Source: Sporomusa acidovorans (GTDB lineage: Bacteria > Bacillota > Negativicutes > Sporomusales > Sporomusaceae). From it: a stretch of DNA of 64,000 nucleotides. A model generated the notes under the pieces. The model worked only from the letters and a program-made list of their open reading frames with translations. It was not told the origin of the DNA and did no database searches. Within the stretch, counting starts at the first letter, position 1. Each line of letters opens with the position of its first letter. Positions 35,857 through 45,998 of the stretch are shown in pieces. Position numbers and translations under genes: made by a program. The stretch is from positions 1 to 64,000 of the forward strand of contig NZ_FNAM01000026.1 in NCBI RefSeq assembly GCF_900101845.1. Reading direction: 5' to 3'.

Positions 35857-35889
35857 CAGAAACCTGGTAACTCGGGTTTCTGTTTTTTT
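35857..35889 (+). terminator. Intrinsic terminator of the corA-like gene
   Basis: CAGAAACC (35857-35864) and GGTTTCTG (35875-35882) with a 10-nt loop, followed by seven Ts. It starts 15 nt after the stop codon. Confidence 0.92.
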
Positions 35890-36106
35890 GTTGAATTTTT
35901 AAAGAATTTGTCATTGAATTTTCCCAGAGCAGGAAATTAGTGCTAGCAGGCGAATTACTTAAATATATAAAGCATATTAAAGACAATTTCTTTAACACGA
36001 AATGAATTATATTAGTATAAGAACTAAACGGGCCGTAAAAAACCGTTGCACCAGTAGCAAAATCACCACCAGGACAACTACACACTAATTTCCCAAGGAG
36101 GGTCCT

Positions 36107-36994
36107 ATGTTTAAAAAGGCTTTTGTTTATCTCACTGCCTGTACCATGCTTCTCGCCAGCCTGCCAATGTTTGCCGGTGCGGTGAGTGTAACCACTGTTA
36201 AACCGGCGGCAACAGCCGTTGATCAGGTAAATGCCCATGGCTATATCGATTGGGATCAGAGCTTTGTTGAAGCAACCGGCTTCGGCGTCCCCTCAAGAAT
36301 GGCCAAATCCCCGGCGCAGGCCCGGCTTATGGCCAGACGGGCGGCTATTGTCGACGCGCAGCGCAACCTGCTGGAAACAGTTGAAGGGGTTAAGATAGAC
36401 GCCGAATCCACCGTACAAAACTATGAAATTACGAGCGATATTGTAAAAACCCAATTATCCGGCATGATCCGCGGAGCAAAAATTGTTGACGAGCAGCCAC
36501 TTGCCGACGGCACTTATCAAGTAACGCTGCGCATCAACCTCTACGGACAGGGCGGCCTGGCTCAAACCATTAATTATGCGGCCAAACCGGCTGCGCCACT
36601 TTCCTTTTCTGCTCCTTCCACCGCCTATACCCCGGTAGATCTGCCCGTTTATACCGGTTTAGTCATCGACGTCACCGGCCTGCCGCTCATTAGAGCCATG
36701 TCACCGGTTATCTATGACGACAGCGGCCGTCCCATTTACGGCCATATGAATTTGAATCCCGACTATGTCGTAGCACACGGCATGATTGACTATATGTGCA
36801 CTCCCGAAGATATCAGAGCCGTTGAACTCGGCCAGTCCCGCGCCGGTGACAACCCCATTGTTGTAAAGGCGCTCGGGTTGCGCGACAACAATATCAACAT
36901 TATTATCAGCCAGGCAGATGCCGACACCATCCTGGCCGCTAATGCACAAAACAACTTTCTCACTAAAGCTATGGTTTGCGTAAAACAGTATTAA
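36107..36994 (+). CDS. Secreted LPP20-like protein of unknown function
   Basis: A 295-residue exported protein with a signal peptide (cleavage likely near FAGA, residue ~24) and no lipobox. Residues about 60-155 resemble the LPP20 domain: SPAQARLMARRAAIVDAQRN, LLETVEGVKID, then SGMIRGAKIVDEQ and YQVTLRINLYG. The C-terminal half (about 175-295) contains a second alpha/beta unit with IYGHMNLNPDYV and no recognised family. The ATG follows AAGGAGGG. In a diderm Firmicute it could be periplasmic or outer-membrane associated; that is inference. Confidence 0.78.
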   Translation: MFKKAFVYLTACTMLLASLPMFAGAVSVTTVKPAATAVDQVNAHGYIDWDQSFVEATGFGVPSRMAKSPAQARLMARRAAIVDAQRNLLETVEGVKIDAESTVQNYEITSDIVKTQLSGMIRGAKIVDEQPLADGTYQVTLRINLYGQGGLAQTINYAAKPAAPLSFSAPSTAYTPVDLPVYTGLVIDVTGLPLIRAMSPVIYDDSGRPIYGHMNLNPDYVVAHGMIDYMCTPEDIRAVELGQSRAGDNPIVVKALGLRDNNINIIISQADADTILAANAQNNFLTKAMVCVKQY

Positions 36995-37005
36995 TAATAA
37001 CCTTT

Positions 37006-37045
37006 AAAGAGACTTTTGAGAACTCAGGTTTTCAAAAGTCTCTTT
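37006..37045. terminator. Bidirectional terminator between the LPP20-like gene and addA
   Basis: AAAGAGACTTTTGA (37006-37019) and TCAAAAGTCTCTTT (37032-37045) form a 14-bp stem followed by TATTA. It stands between two convergent genes. Confidence 0.85.
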
Positions 37046-37070
37046 TATTAGCCCGGCACCAATAACCTTC

Positions 37071-40000
37071 TTACCCCAAAGCTTCCAGTTTAATTTCCCG
37101 GCCCAGACCAAAGGCATAAATATATTGTTCTTTGACCGGCCGGCCAAGAATCCGTTCAATGGCCAGCGAATACATGCTTAATTGTGCCGCATACCTGTCA
37201 ACCAGTTCCCGCGGCGAAATACCATGATCGGTTTTATAATCAATCAGCACTAAGCCATCATCCTCCGCGAACAGGCAGTCAATAATCCCCTGGACAAAAA
37301 TTTGCTCCCCACAACCCTGCAAATCCGCATAAAATCGTTCGGCCGGCAGCAGCAGACTAAAAGGCATTTCCCGCCACACCTGTTTGGCTCCGGTTAACCG
37401 CCGGCCAAGCGGCGAAGAAAAAAAGGCACGGATTAAATCAATATCGACGGCCGCCGCCTGACCGACCGGCAAAATCCGGCGAATTTCCAAGGCACTGATC
37501 TGCTCGGTAACGGCCTTTTCAGAAAGCTCACCGGCAAGGTCAATATGCTGCATAACCGTATGCAGCATTACCCCGTATTCTACCGGGGTCAGCTTAGATG
37601 TGGCCTGCAGGAAGCGGGGACGGACATGCACGGTTGACGGCTTAGGCGCAAATACGGTTTCGGCCTCATCCCGTTCTACCAGTTCAAGACGACGTTTAAT
37701 TTCGGAGACCGACAGTTTTGCCGGTTTACTTACCGCAGCGCTGCATGGATATTGCCAGTTTAAGCGGTCACTCACCCATTTTGTATCTGTGCCGCCGGCA
37801 ACCGGTTCCAGTTGCCGGACGGCTGCCAATAACTCACCGTCTGCCTCGCTTGACGCTTCCGCGGACTGAAGGTCCGGCGCTTTGATGATCGTTACATTCC
37901 AGGCGGACTGGTTCCCGGCCAGATTTGTTACCGGCTGATCGTCACACCCGCCATACTGACGAATCAGCGCACCATCCAGGTGGCGAGCAACTGCCATGCC
38001 AACCCAATCCAGATAGCTTCTGGCTTTTATAACCTGACTTGCCGGCAATTTTGCCGACAGTTCCCCGACCGAGCGGCACCAGGCGGTACAGCGCCGGGCC
38101 AGCTTCTTGGCCGAGCCGACCAAGATGAGTTTTTCTCTTGCCCGTGTCAGCGCTACATAAAGAATCCGCTGCTCCTCCGCCTTGGTCTCCAATTCAATTT
38201 TATGGGCAATGCCCCAGCGGGCCGGTGTCGGGTACCGGAACCTAAGCTCAGGCATGGTAACATAAGGACCGACTCCCAACTCCTTATGGCACAGTACCAG
38301 CGCCGTCGTATCCATCAGATTGAAATTTTTCCCCATGTCGGCGACAATGACTACCGGAAACTCAAGCCCTTTGCTTTTATGAATGCTCATTACCCTGACA
38401 ACATCTTCGCTCTCGCCTAACGCCCGGGCAACCGATAAATCGGATTCCTTGTTTTTCAGCCGCTCAATAAACCGCAAAAAACGGAATAACCCCCGAAAGT
38501 TGGTAGCCTCGTACTGCCGGGCACGATCATACAGCGCCCGCAGGTTAGCCTGACGCAAAAGCCCTCCCGGCATCCCTCCCACATAATCATAATAGCCGGT
38601 ATCCTGATAAATCCGCCAAATAAGATCCGCTACACCCTTGCGCCGGGCCAGATTACGCCAGACCGCCAGTTTATCCAGAAACTCCCGGACCGTATGGGAA
38701 ACTGCCGGCGTCTGACCGTATGTCTGGACCGCCGTCCACAAGCTGCCCTGTTCCTGACACAACCGGATTTCGGCCAATTCATCACCAGCTAAGCCGAGTA
38801 AAGGCGAGCGCAGCACCGCTGCCAGCGGAATATCCTGCTGAGGATTGTCAATAACCTGCAGCAATGCCAGCATAATCGCTATCTCGGTTTCGGCAAAATA
38901 ACCGGTGTCCAATTCTGCATAACAGGGAATCCCGTCATGCCGCAGCCGGTCTTGCACTGCCTGCGCCTTGCCCTGCACCGAACGCAGCAGGATAACAATA
39001 TCCCGGTACATTAGAGGCCGATAGCCGCCCTGCTGTTTATCAAACACCTGATAGCCGCCGTTCATCAACTCCCGGATTCGCCGGGCAATCACAACGGCCT
39101 CCTGTTCAAAGGCACTGAGTTCCTCTTCGGTTATACCGGCAGCAGCAGGCGGCGGCTGATTTTCGCTTTCCTCCTCCGCATCCTGGCTGCCGGCTGTTTC
39201 GTCATCCGTGAGCGGACGCTCCGTTTCATCCTTATCCCGGTCAATCATAATCAGTTCAACCGGTCCGTCCAGGCTGGTGCCGGTACAAGCCGGATAATCA
39301 GGTCCGGGGTTAAGTTGCTCCGCCTGACCATAATCAAGCTCGGCCGTGTGTTCCGTCATGAGTTGACCAAACAGAAAGTTAGCGGCATACAGCACTCCGG
39401 CCCGGCTGCGGAAGTTTTTGCTTAGGTCGATGCGCTGGCAACCTGCCTGCTCGCCACGCCGGTAGCTAACATATTTGCTCATAAAGAGGGCCGGCTCAGC
39501 AAGGCGGAAGCGGTAAATACTTTGTTTGACATCTCCCACCAGGAAGAGGTTGGGCTGGTCATCATTGGCAACAAGCCGGATAATCTCTTCCTGCACGCGG
39601 TTAATATCCTGATACTCATCGACCATGATTTCGGCAAATCTTGTTTTAAGCTGAGCAGCTACCGTGGAAGGCGTACCTTCTCCCTGCCCGGAATCGGCCG
39701 ACCGCAATACCGCCAGACATAAATGCTCCAAGTCGTTAAAATCAACAATGCCTTTGGCTTGTTTTGTCCGGGAATACTGCCCGGCAAAGGTTTGGACAAG
39801 TTGAACCAACGCAGCCACCAGCGGCTCCACCTGGCGCAAATCGGCAATCAGTTCCTGGCCGCTACGTTCAAAATAAACCGTTTTAACCTCTGCGACCTTT
39901 CTTTTGGCCTTGTTGCGCTCACCCTGAAAATAATCCTTCACTTCTTTGGGCACTTCCTTGCCAACTGAGGCAATCCGGGGAAATTTGACCGCTGCCAGGG

Positions 40001-40832
40001 CTTGGTCTAAAGCTATCCAGGATGTTTGGGCCGCTGCCAGCAAATTGTCCATAATCTGAATATCCTCGGCAAAAGTCTGGGCATAGGCCGCCGGGTTTCC
40101 GGGTCTGCCCGCTTCCGCCATAAGTGACAGCAGCAATTGGCGGGCCTCCTCCCACTCCAGCGCTATTTTATCGCGTACCAGCGCCGACCAGGGAGTGTTA
40201 TCAAAATCGGCCTCTGCCGGCAACGCAAAACCGTTAGGCAAGCCGGCAAGCCACTGCTCCGGCCAGGGATGGCTGCGGGAAAACTCATAAAGCTTGAGCA
40301 CCAGTCCTGCCAGCGAGTTATCGCCATCCTCATCGCCATAATGCTCAATCAGTGTCATAAAACCCGGGTCAGCCTCCAAGTAGCTTTGCTCAAACACCGT
40401 TTCGAGAACATCACTTTTGATGAGCGTTATCTCCGTGTCATTGGCAATGCGAAAATTTGGCTCAATACCCAACAGGTAAAAGTACTGCCGCACAAGACTC
40501 TGGCAAAAGGCATGCAAGGTAGAGATATTCGCGGCATTAAGCAGTACAAGCTGGCGTTCAACATGGCGTCTCAGTTCCGGATCGGTTAGCTCAGGCTGCC
40601 TGAGCACATCATTCAAGGCCTCGCCGATCCGGCTGCGCATCTCATTGGCCGCCGCGTTGGTAAAGGTGACAACCAGCAGACGGTCCACGCTGAGCCTTTC
40701 CTCAGGGTCAATAATTCGGCTGATAATCCGCTCCACCAGCACCCAGGTTTTGCCCGATCCGGCTGCGGCCGCTACTAACAGGTTGCAATTACGGGTCTCA
40801 ATCGCCGCTTGCTGCTCCGCAGAACATTGCAT
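37071..40832 (-). CDS. addA: ATP-dependent helicase/nuclease subunit A (AddA)
   Basis: Catalytic helicase-nuclease of the AddAB double-strand-break repair enzyme, the Firmicutes counterpart of RecBCD. The 1253-residue product has the UvrD-type Walker A AAAAGSGKT (residues 21-29), LLVVTFTNAAANEMRSRI, the DEYQDIN Walker B/motif II, VMSIHKSKGLEFPVV (motif V), ALTRAREKLILVGS (motif VI) and a C-terminal RecB-family nuclease motif VLIDYKTD near residue 1190. The ATG shares its first base with the TAA of addB, so the two subunits are translationally coupled. Confidence 0.97.
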   Translation of the reverse strand: MQCSAEQQAAIETRNCNLLVAAAAGSGKTWVLVERIISRIIDPEERLSVDRLLVVTFTNAAANEMRSRIGEALNDVLRQPELTDPELRRHVERQLVLLNAANISTLHAFCQSLVRQYFYLLGIEPNFRIANDTEITLIKSDVLETVFEQSYLEADPGFMTLIEHYGDEDGDNSLAGLVLKLYEFSRSHPWPEQWLAGLPNGFALPAEADFDNTPWSALVRDKIALEWEEARQLLLSLMAEAGRPGNPAAYAQTFAEDIQIMDNLLAAAQTSWIALDQALAAVKFPRIASVGKEVPKEVKDYFQGERNKAKRKVAEVKTVYFERSGQELIADLRQVEPLVAALVQLVQTFAGQYSRTKQAKGIVDFNDLEHLCLAVLRSADSGQGEGTPSTVAAQLKTRFAEIMVDEYQDINRVQEEIIRLVANDDQPNLFLVGDVKQSIYRFRLAEPALFMSKYVSYRRGEQAGCQRIDLSKNFRSRAGVLYAANFLFGQLMTEHTAELDYGQAEQLNPGPDYPACTGTSLDGPVELIMIDRDKDETERPLTDDETAGSQDAEEESENQPPPAAAGITEEELSAFEQEAVVIARRIRELMNGGYQVFDKQQGGYRPLMYRDIVILLRSVQGKAQAVQDRLRHDGIPCYAELDTGYFAETEIAIMLALLQVIDNPQQDIPLAAVLRSPLLGLAGDELAEIRLCQEQGSLWTAVQTYGQTPAVSHTVREFLDKLAVWRNLARRKGVADLIWRIYQDTGYYDYVGGMPGGLLRQANLRALYDRARQYEATNFRGLFRFLRFIERLKNKESDLSVARALGESEDVVRVMSIHKSKGLEFPVVIVADMGKNFNLMDTTALVLCHKELGVGPYVTMPELRFRYPTPARWGIAHKIELETKAEEQRILYVALTRAREKLILVGSAKKLARRCTAWCRSVGELSAKLPASQVIKARSYLDWVGMAVARHLDGALIRQYGGCDDQPVTNLAGNQSAWNVTIIKAPDLQSAEASSEADGELLAAVRQLEPVAGGTDTKWVSDRLNWQYPCSAAVSKPAKLSVSEIKRRLELVERDEAETVFAPKPSTVHVRPRFLQATSKLTPVEYGVMLHTVMQHIDLAGELSEKAVTEQISALEIRRILPVGQAAAVDIDLIRAFFSSPLGRRLTGAKQVWREMPFSLLLPAERFYADLQGCGEQIFVQGIIDCLFAEDDGLVLIDYKTDHGISPRELVDRYAAQLSMYSLAIERILGRPVKEQYIYAFGLGREIKLEALG

Positions 40833-43800
40833 TATTCTCCGCCTCCTTTCCGTTGGCGTAATTCATTCATAATGGTTTCATCCGCAAGTTTGGGCAAGGT
40901 AAAATACTCATTTTCCGGCAGCTTGCCGTCAAACTGGCATACCGGCCGCAAGGCACAGTAGCCGCAAGGCGTGCTTTTTCCCAAACGGTAAGGCCTGATT
41001 GCGTTTTCGCCGTCAAGGATAGCTGCCGCCACCTCTATAAGCTCCTGCTTAACATGACATAACAGCAATTGGAACTCTTCTGCCGTTTTAAGCTTATCCA
41101 TACAATTTTCATAAAACCCGTTCTTACCTAACGCGATTTTGAAAAACTCCGACCATCCCTGTAACGTTCCGTCCAGTTTTCCGGCAATAGCCGTATCGGC
41201 GAGCAGCCAGCCCGGCATTTTCAGACGGCTGTTGACCCCTTTTTCAATTTGTTCCGGAGCTAGCAACGTTGTACCCGCAATAACAGGGTTTTTCAGAAAG
41301 TAATATAATATTCCCGCCGGCAGGCAGGCAGGCTCATGGCCGGCACTAACCGCGACCAGCAGGTATGTCAACAGTTGCAGCTTAAGGCCATAGTAGACCT
41401 CTGCCAGCGTAAGCCAGGCACCGCCAGATTTATAGTCAATAACCAGCACATAATTTTGACCGTTATGTTTGGTTATGTCCAGGCGGTCAATCTGCCCGGC
41501 CACTTCTAAAATGGCTGCGGGCAGCGTCAGACGGAGCGGCGGCAGCGCATCCGCTCCTCGCCCAAAAGCCTGCTCAAAGGCAACAGGATGAAACTGGGTG
41601 ACCCGGTCCCAGGCAGCCAAACGGCTTACGGCCCGGACAGCCCTGCGCGTCAGTCGTATCACCAAATGCTCATGCTGCTTGCTGCTGAGCAGAATTTCAT
41701 TTTGCAGCTTGGGTGCCAGTTGCGCAACAATGTCGCCACACAGGTTACTGATCTCGTTGTCGGCAAGCGCACCCCAGCTTTGATTTTCCGCGGCCAGTCT
41801 ATCGCCAAATACCTTTAGTACAGCGTGTAAAAACTGCCCCAGGTCAGGAGCCGCCAACTGATAAACAGCCCGCTCTTTAAGGCCAAGCCCATACTGAGCA
41901 AAATGTTTGAACGGACAGGCCCGAAAAGCTTCAAAACGGGTTACACTGCCGCGCAGCACACCGTTTTTTATATATAAACGGTGTGCTAAGCCGCGTTGTA
42001 AGGGAGCTAGCTGGTTATAATGAAACAACCCGGCCAGGCTGGCCTTAAGCGATTCCCGCAACTCAGACTGTGCCAGGGCCCAGTTATAGACATCCCGCCA
42101 GGCCGGGCTGATCTGCCCGGTTTCGCGATATAGCCGGAAGGCTCCGGCCAATGCAGCCAACGTCCGTTTAGGCCGGGCGAGATATTCCGCTTCACGGCCG
42201 GGCGGAGGTTCAACCGGTAATGACAACGGCCTCCTGCCGGTAATTTCTTTCAAACGCCGGACAACAGGCGATGGCGCCAGGGCCTTGCCTTCGGCGTCAG
42301 CCAGCGGATAACTGATCCACAGATACCGGCTGGCCCGCGAGAGAGCCGTGTAAACCAAAAACTGCTCAGCAAAAACATCAGCCCTGGCGCCACTGCCAAG
42401 TTCCAGACCAAGTGATTTTAAAAGCGCCCGCTCGCTATCGTTCAGCAGACCCTCTTCCCGGCGGCGCTGCGGCAATACGCCGTCATTCACCCCGGGAATA
42501 AAAGCCGCCTTGATAGTAAGCCGCCGCGTCCGTTCCAGGGCGGCAATGGTTACATAATCCAGTCCCGGCGGAATCAAACTGAGAGTGGTCCCTTCAATCC
42601 CTTCGCTAACAACAGCGGCAAATTCCTCAAGCGTCAATGGCTGTTCGGCAAACGTATCAACAATCTGATCAAATACTTCCATTAGTTTTGGCCACATTTG
42701 CTGATGCTCCCTGGCCTGGTCCAGATCGCCGGCCGTTTCGGCCGCTATCGCCCACTCCGCCAGTGTATCTGCCACTTGCAGGTTTTGCAAAAATTCGTAG
42801 ACCGCCTGGGTAAGCGCCAGCGGCGGCAAGCTTTGCTTCAGTGCCGGCGCCAGCTTTTCGGCCAGACTGACCAATGCCGCCGTACTCTCTCTGCGAATGG
42901 CATTAATCTGGCGCAGGTACTCCTGTTCGGCTGCGTCGGCCTCATCACTTGTCCACTCATCCTCGGCCAATGAATAACGGCGGCGGAATGTCCAGTCTTC
43001 AGGACTTGTCCAGCGCGTCCCGCGAATGCCAAATTCGAGACAATAATTTTCCAGAATATCCACCTGATCGCGTGTAACAGGAAATAAATCGGTTTTTAAA
43101 CAACGGAAAACCGGCTCATAACTCCATCTTTCCCGTACTACGTCAAACGCCGAACGCACCAGCTCAGCCAGCGGATGGTGCACAGCCGGACGGCTGTTAT
43201 CACTGAAAAACGGTATCTCATAATCTGCCAGTACGGTTGCCATTAACTCTGCATAGCTGTCCATGTCACGAATCAGAATGGCCATGTCTCGCCACCGGAG
43301 ACCTTCCTCCCGGCTCAGTCTGATGATTTCACGGGCGATAGCCTCCGCCTCCGTCCGGCGGTTAGCCGCTTCCGCCAAGGTAAAACCATTGTCCGCATCG
43401 GCCGGGTTCCCCAGAATTCTGGCAGCAAAAAACTGCCGTTCAATCACTTGCAGCACCGGGCTGGCAAAACGATAAGGTATCGTTAATTCCTGCACGCCAG
43501 TCTCAGCCTGCAGGTCTAAAGCCAGCTTGTTCAATTTATGGTAGGTCTCCCATTGACGGTGAAACACCGCTTCCTCCTGGGAATGGAGCTGGTCATCCGG
43601 GTCGCTTAGGCATAGGGTCACAGTCACCGCTTGTGCCGCAGTAAGCATCGCCGTTATGACTGCATATTCCTGTGGGGTAAAAAAGGTAAAACCGTCAATC
43701 CATACTTCAGCCTGCCGCAGCAGTGACGCCTCGGGAATCTTCTCCGCCAGTAAATTCAGGTAATCCTCCGGATCAATATATCGTCCGGCTAAGAAATCCT

Positions 43801-44308
43801 CAAATCCTTGGTATAACAGAGCCAAATCCTGCATTTTGGCCGTTAGTGCCTGATTGCTCTGACAATCCTGCCGGGCGGCTACCGTATCAATTGCCGCCGG
43901 TCCGACACCATAGGTTTTAAACTCCTTAACTAAACCGGCGACGGTTGCGGCAAACCCTTTTTCCGTCGCCGCCCGCGAAAGCAGCTTAAAGTTATTCCTG
44001 TTTTCCATTAATAACCGGCTGAATACCATGCGCTTGCCAAGTTCGGAGATGTGCGGACTGGCGGCACCGCCGGTTTCATTGAGTACCCTGTGGGCCAACC
44101 GGCGAAAGCCCAACACATGGGCCCGCATATAACCGTGTGCCGGACAGGCTGCGGCCAGCGCCCGCTCAACTTCATAGGTAGCCTGTTCGGGCACAATAAA
44201 AAGAAGCGGCCGGCCATCAGGCGATTCGGCCAGCCTTGCCAAGATTTCCTTAAAACAGTTCCAAGTCTTGCCATACCCGGCTTGTCCTAAAATAAAATTA
44301 AGCTTCAA
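40832..44308 (-). CDS. addB: ATP-dependent helicase/nuclease subunit B (AddB)
   Basis: Chi-recognition and second nuclease subunit of AddAB. The 1158-residue product has a Walker A GQAGYGKT (residues 8-15), FIVPEQATYE, a RecB-type nuclease motif VLVIDYKSGG and the four cysteines that hold a 4Fe-4S cluster: one in EAFRACPFKHFAQYG and three in TPCGYCALRPVC. The start is TTG after GGGAGGGACGGC and overlaps the end of the preceding GGDEF/HD gene by 11 nt. Size and motifs match the family. Confidence 0.96.
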   Translation of the reverse strand: MKLNFILGQAGYGKTWNCFKEILARLAESPDGRPLLFIVPEQATYEVERALAAACPAHGYMRAHVLGFRRLAHRVLNETGGAASPHISELGKRMVFSRLLMENRNNFKLLSRAATEKGFAATVAGLVKEFKTYGVGPAAIDTVAARQDCQSNQALTAKMQDLALLYQGFEDFLAGRYIDPEDYLNLLAEKIPEASLLRQAEVWIDGFTFFTPQEYAVITAMLTAAQAVTVTLCLSDPDDQLHSQEEAVFHRQWETYHKLNKLALDLQAETGVQELTIPYRFASPVLQVIERQFFAARILGNPADADNGFTLAEAANRRTEAEAIAREIIRLSREEGLRWRDMAILIRDMDSYAELMATVLADYEIPFFSDNSRPAVHHPLAELVRSAFDVVRERWSYEPVFRCLKTDLFPVTRDQVDILENYCLEFGIRGTRWTSPEDWTFRRRYSLAEDEWTSDEADAAEQEYLRQINAIRRESTAALVSLAEKLAPALKQSLPPLALTQAVYEFLQNLQVADTLAEWAIAAETAGDLDQAREHQQMWPKLMEVFDQIVDTFAEQPLTLEEFAAVVSEGIEGTTLSLIPPGLDYVTIAALERTRRLTIKAAFIPGVNDGVLPQRRREEGLLNDSERALLKSLGLELGSGARADVFAEQFLVYTALSRASRYLWISYPLADAEGKALAPSPVVRRLKEITGRRPLSLPVEPPPGREAEYLARPKRTLAALAGAFRLYRETGQISPAWRDVYNWALAQSELRESLKASLAGLFHYNQLAPLQRGLAHRLYIKNGVLRGSVTRFEAFRACPFKHFAQYGLGLKERAVYQLAAPDLGQFLHAVLKVFGDRLAAENQSWGALADNEISNLCGDIVAQLAPKLQNEILLSSKQHEHLVIRLTRRAVRAVSRLAAWDRVTQFHPVAFEQAFGRGADALPPLRLTLPAAILEVAGQIDRLDITKHNGQNYVLVIDYKSGGAWLTLAEVYYGLKLQLLTYLLVAVSAGHEPACLPAGILYYFLKNPVIAGTTLLAPEQIEKGVNSRLKMPGWLLADTAIAGKLDGTLQGWSEFFKIALGKNGFYENCMDKLKTAEEFQLLLCHVKQELIEVAAAILDGENAIRPYRLGKSTPCGYCALRPVCQFDGKLPENEYFTLPKLADETIMNELRQRKGGGE

Positions 44309-45896
44309 AGCCGTCCCTCCCAGAAAGTTTATCTACCAATTGGCAAAACAGAGTGACAAGATTCGGGTCAAACTGGCGTCCTGCCTGCCGCATCAGTTCA
44401 GCAACCGCTTCGCGGTTCGACCTTGCCTTGCGGTACGGCCGGTCATTCGTCATAGCGTCGTAGGCATCAGCAATCGCCAGCATCCGGCATTCCAACGGAA
44501 TTTCTTCACCTGCCAAGCCAAGCGGATAACCGTTACCGTTCCACCATTCATGATGTTTTAAAATAAAATCGGAAATCGGGATAAGATCCGAAACCGACTG
44601 GGCAATGCGATAGCCGATATCGGCGTGTCGCTGCATCTCTACCTGTTCCTTAAGGGTCAAATAACCTTGTTTAAACAAAATCCTGTCAGGGATACCTACC
44701 TTGCCGATATCGTGAAGTTGAGCCAAAAGTTTGATATCCTCAATCCTGCGCTGCGACCACCCCAGGGCTACGGCCAGTTTTGCGGTGAGCATCTGCATTC
44801 TGTCACCATGGCCTTCGGTAATAAAATCCCGGGCTTCCAGTGCCTTTAACAGGGCTTGAAAAATAGCGCTCCGGTTTTTGCGGCTTCGACAAAGTTTTTC
44901 CCGGTACATACTGTCATCGGCTTCCCGGAACAGTTCATTCATATTAATCATGTCCTGCCGGTCGCTAACCGCATAGCCAATGGACATACTTAGCGGCAAT
45001 TCGAGATGGCTGGCATTATCAGTATCCACGGCACTGCGCATTTGGACGCAAGCGTCCTCTAACAGTTTGGGATCCGCCTTGGTCAACAACACGGCAAATT
45101 CATCGCCGCCAATGCGGGCGACAATGTCTGCTGGCCGCACATTATCCTTGATAATCCGCGCCGCGGCATTCAGCAGCAAATCCCCTTGTTCGTGCCCCAG
45201 GGTATCATTAATCAGTTTCAGCCCATCGACATCACATAAAATAATTCCTACCTGACCTTTGCCGTCAGACTGTATTCTGGTCATTTCATGTTTAAAAAAA
45301 GTCCGGTTATAGAGGCCGGTTAAGGCATCATGATAGCTGATATACCGCAGCTTTTTCTCAATTTGCTTACGCTCTGCCAGTTCCTGCTGCAAAGCCGTAT
45401 AAAGTCTGGCATTGGCCAGCGCAATAGAGGCTAAGTCGGCAAACCGGCTTAGTATATTTATCTCATCCTGGCCAAATATTTTATCATCAAGATATGCAAG
45501 GCCAAGAATTCCAACCAACTGTCCATTGGCTTTCAGCGGAATCCCGATAACCGCATTGAGTGTGGTATCTTTTATTTCGTGATCCCGGTTGGGCCACAGG
45601 TTATAATGATTCACAATGCAGGTTTCGGCACTAACCATAACCTGGCCAATAACACCTACACCGGGAACAATTTTTTTCCCAATAAGCCCGGAATAAAAAC
45701 CTACTGCCACTTTAAGTGTGAAATTTCCGGTAACATCATTCAACAAAGCAATAAAACCATCTTGCGTGCCGACAAGTTCTCCGGCTTTCAGCACCATATT
45801 CTCAAGCAGTTCCCTTGTGTCCAGATTATTCATAAGCGTAAGTGCGGTATCATGCAAGGTATTAAGATAGGTATTCTGACGATAGATATCATCCAT
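44298..45896 (-). CDS. GAF-GGDEF-HD-GYP c-di-GMP turnover protein
   Basis: A 532-residue cytoplasmic signalling protein. Order: GAF domain (about 10-165), diguanylate cyclase domain with the active signature IGGDEF near residue 264, and a C-terminal HD-GYP phosphodiesterase domain with LHDIGKVGIPD near 393 and HHEWWNGNGYPLG. Both synthesis and hydrolysis of c-di-GMP are therefore possible. Its 3' end overlaps the start of addB by 11 nt, making it the first gene of a unit with addB-addA. The GAF ligand is unknown. Confidence 0.92.
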   Translation of the reverse strand: MDDIYRQNTYLNTLHDTALTLMNNLDTRELLENMVLKAGELVGTQDGFIALLNDVTGNFTLKVAVGFYSGLIGKKIVPGVGVIGQVMVSAETCIVNHYNLWPNRDHEIKDTTLNAVIGIPLKANGQLVGILGLAYLDDKIFGQDEINILSRFADLASIALANARLYTALQQELAERKQIEKKLRYISYHDALTGLYNRTFFKHEMTRIQSDGKGQVGIILCDVDGLKLINDTLGHEQGDLLLNAAARIIKDNVRPADIVARIGGDEFAVLLTKADPKLLEDACVQMRSAVDTDNASHLELPLSMSIGYAVSDRQDMINMNELFREADDSMYREKLCRSRKNRSAIFQALLKALEARDFITEGHGDRMQMLTAKLAVALGWSQRRIEDIKLLAQLHDIGKVGIPDRILFKQGYLTLKEQVEMQRHADIGYRIAQSVSDLIPISDFILKHHEWWNGNGYPLGLAGEEIPLECRMLAIADAYDAMTNDRPYRKARSNREAVAELMRQAGRQFDPNLVTLFCQLVDKLSGRDGFEA

Positions 45897-45998
45897 AGTT
45901 CATCCCTGTCTTTCCCCGAGGTTATGGTGCATGCCCACAGTGCGGCTATTAATTCGCCGCCTGATAAATAGCTTCCTGCCGGTAAAAACCGTTAAAGA

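Noticed and set aside
35843..36238. 131-codon minus-strand frame between corA and the LPP20-like gene
   Set aside because: It covers the corA terminator and the 5' part of the LPP20-like gene in antisense and has no family features.
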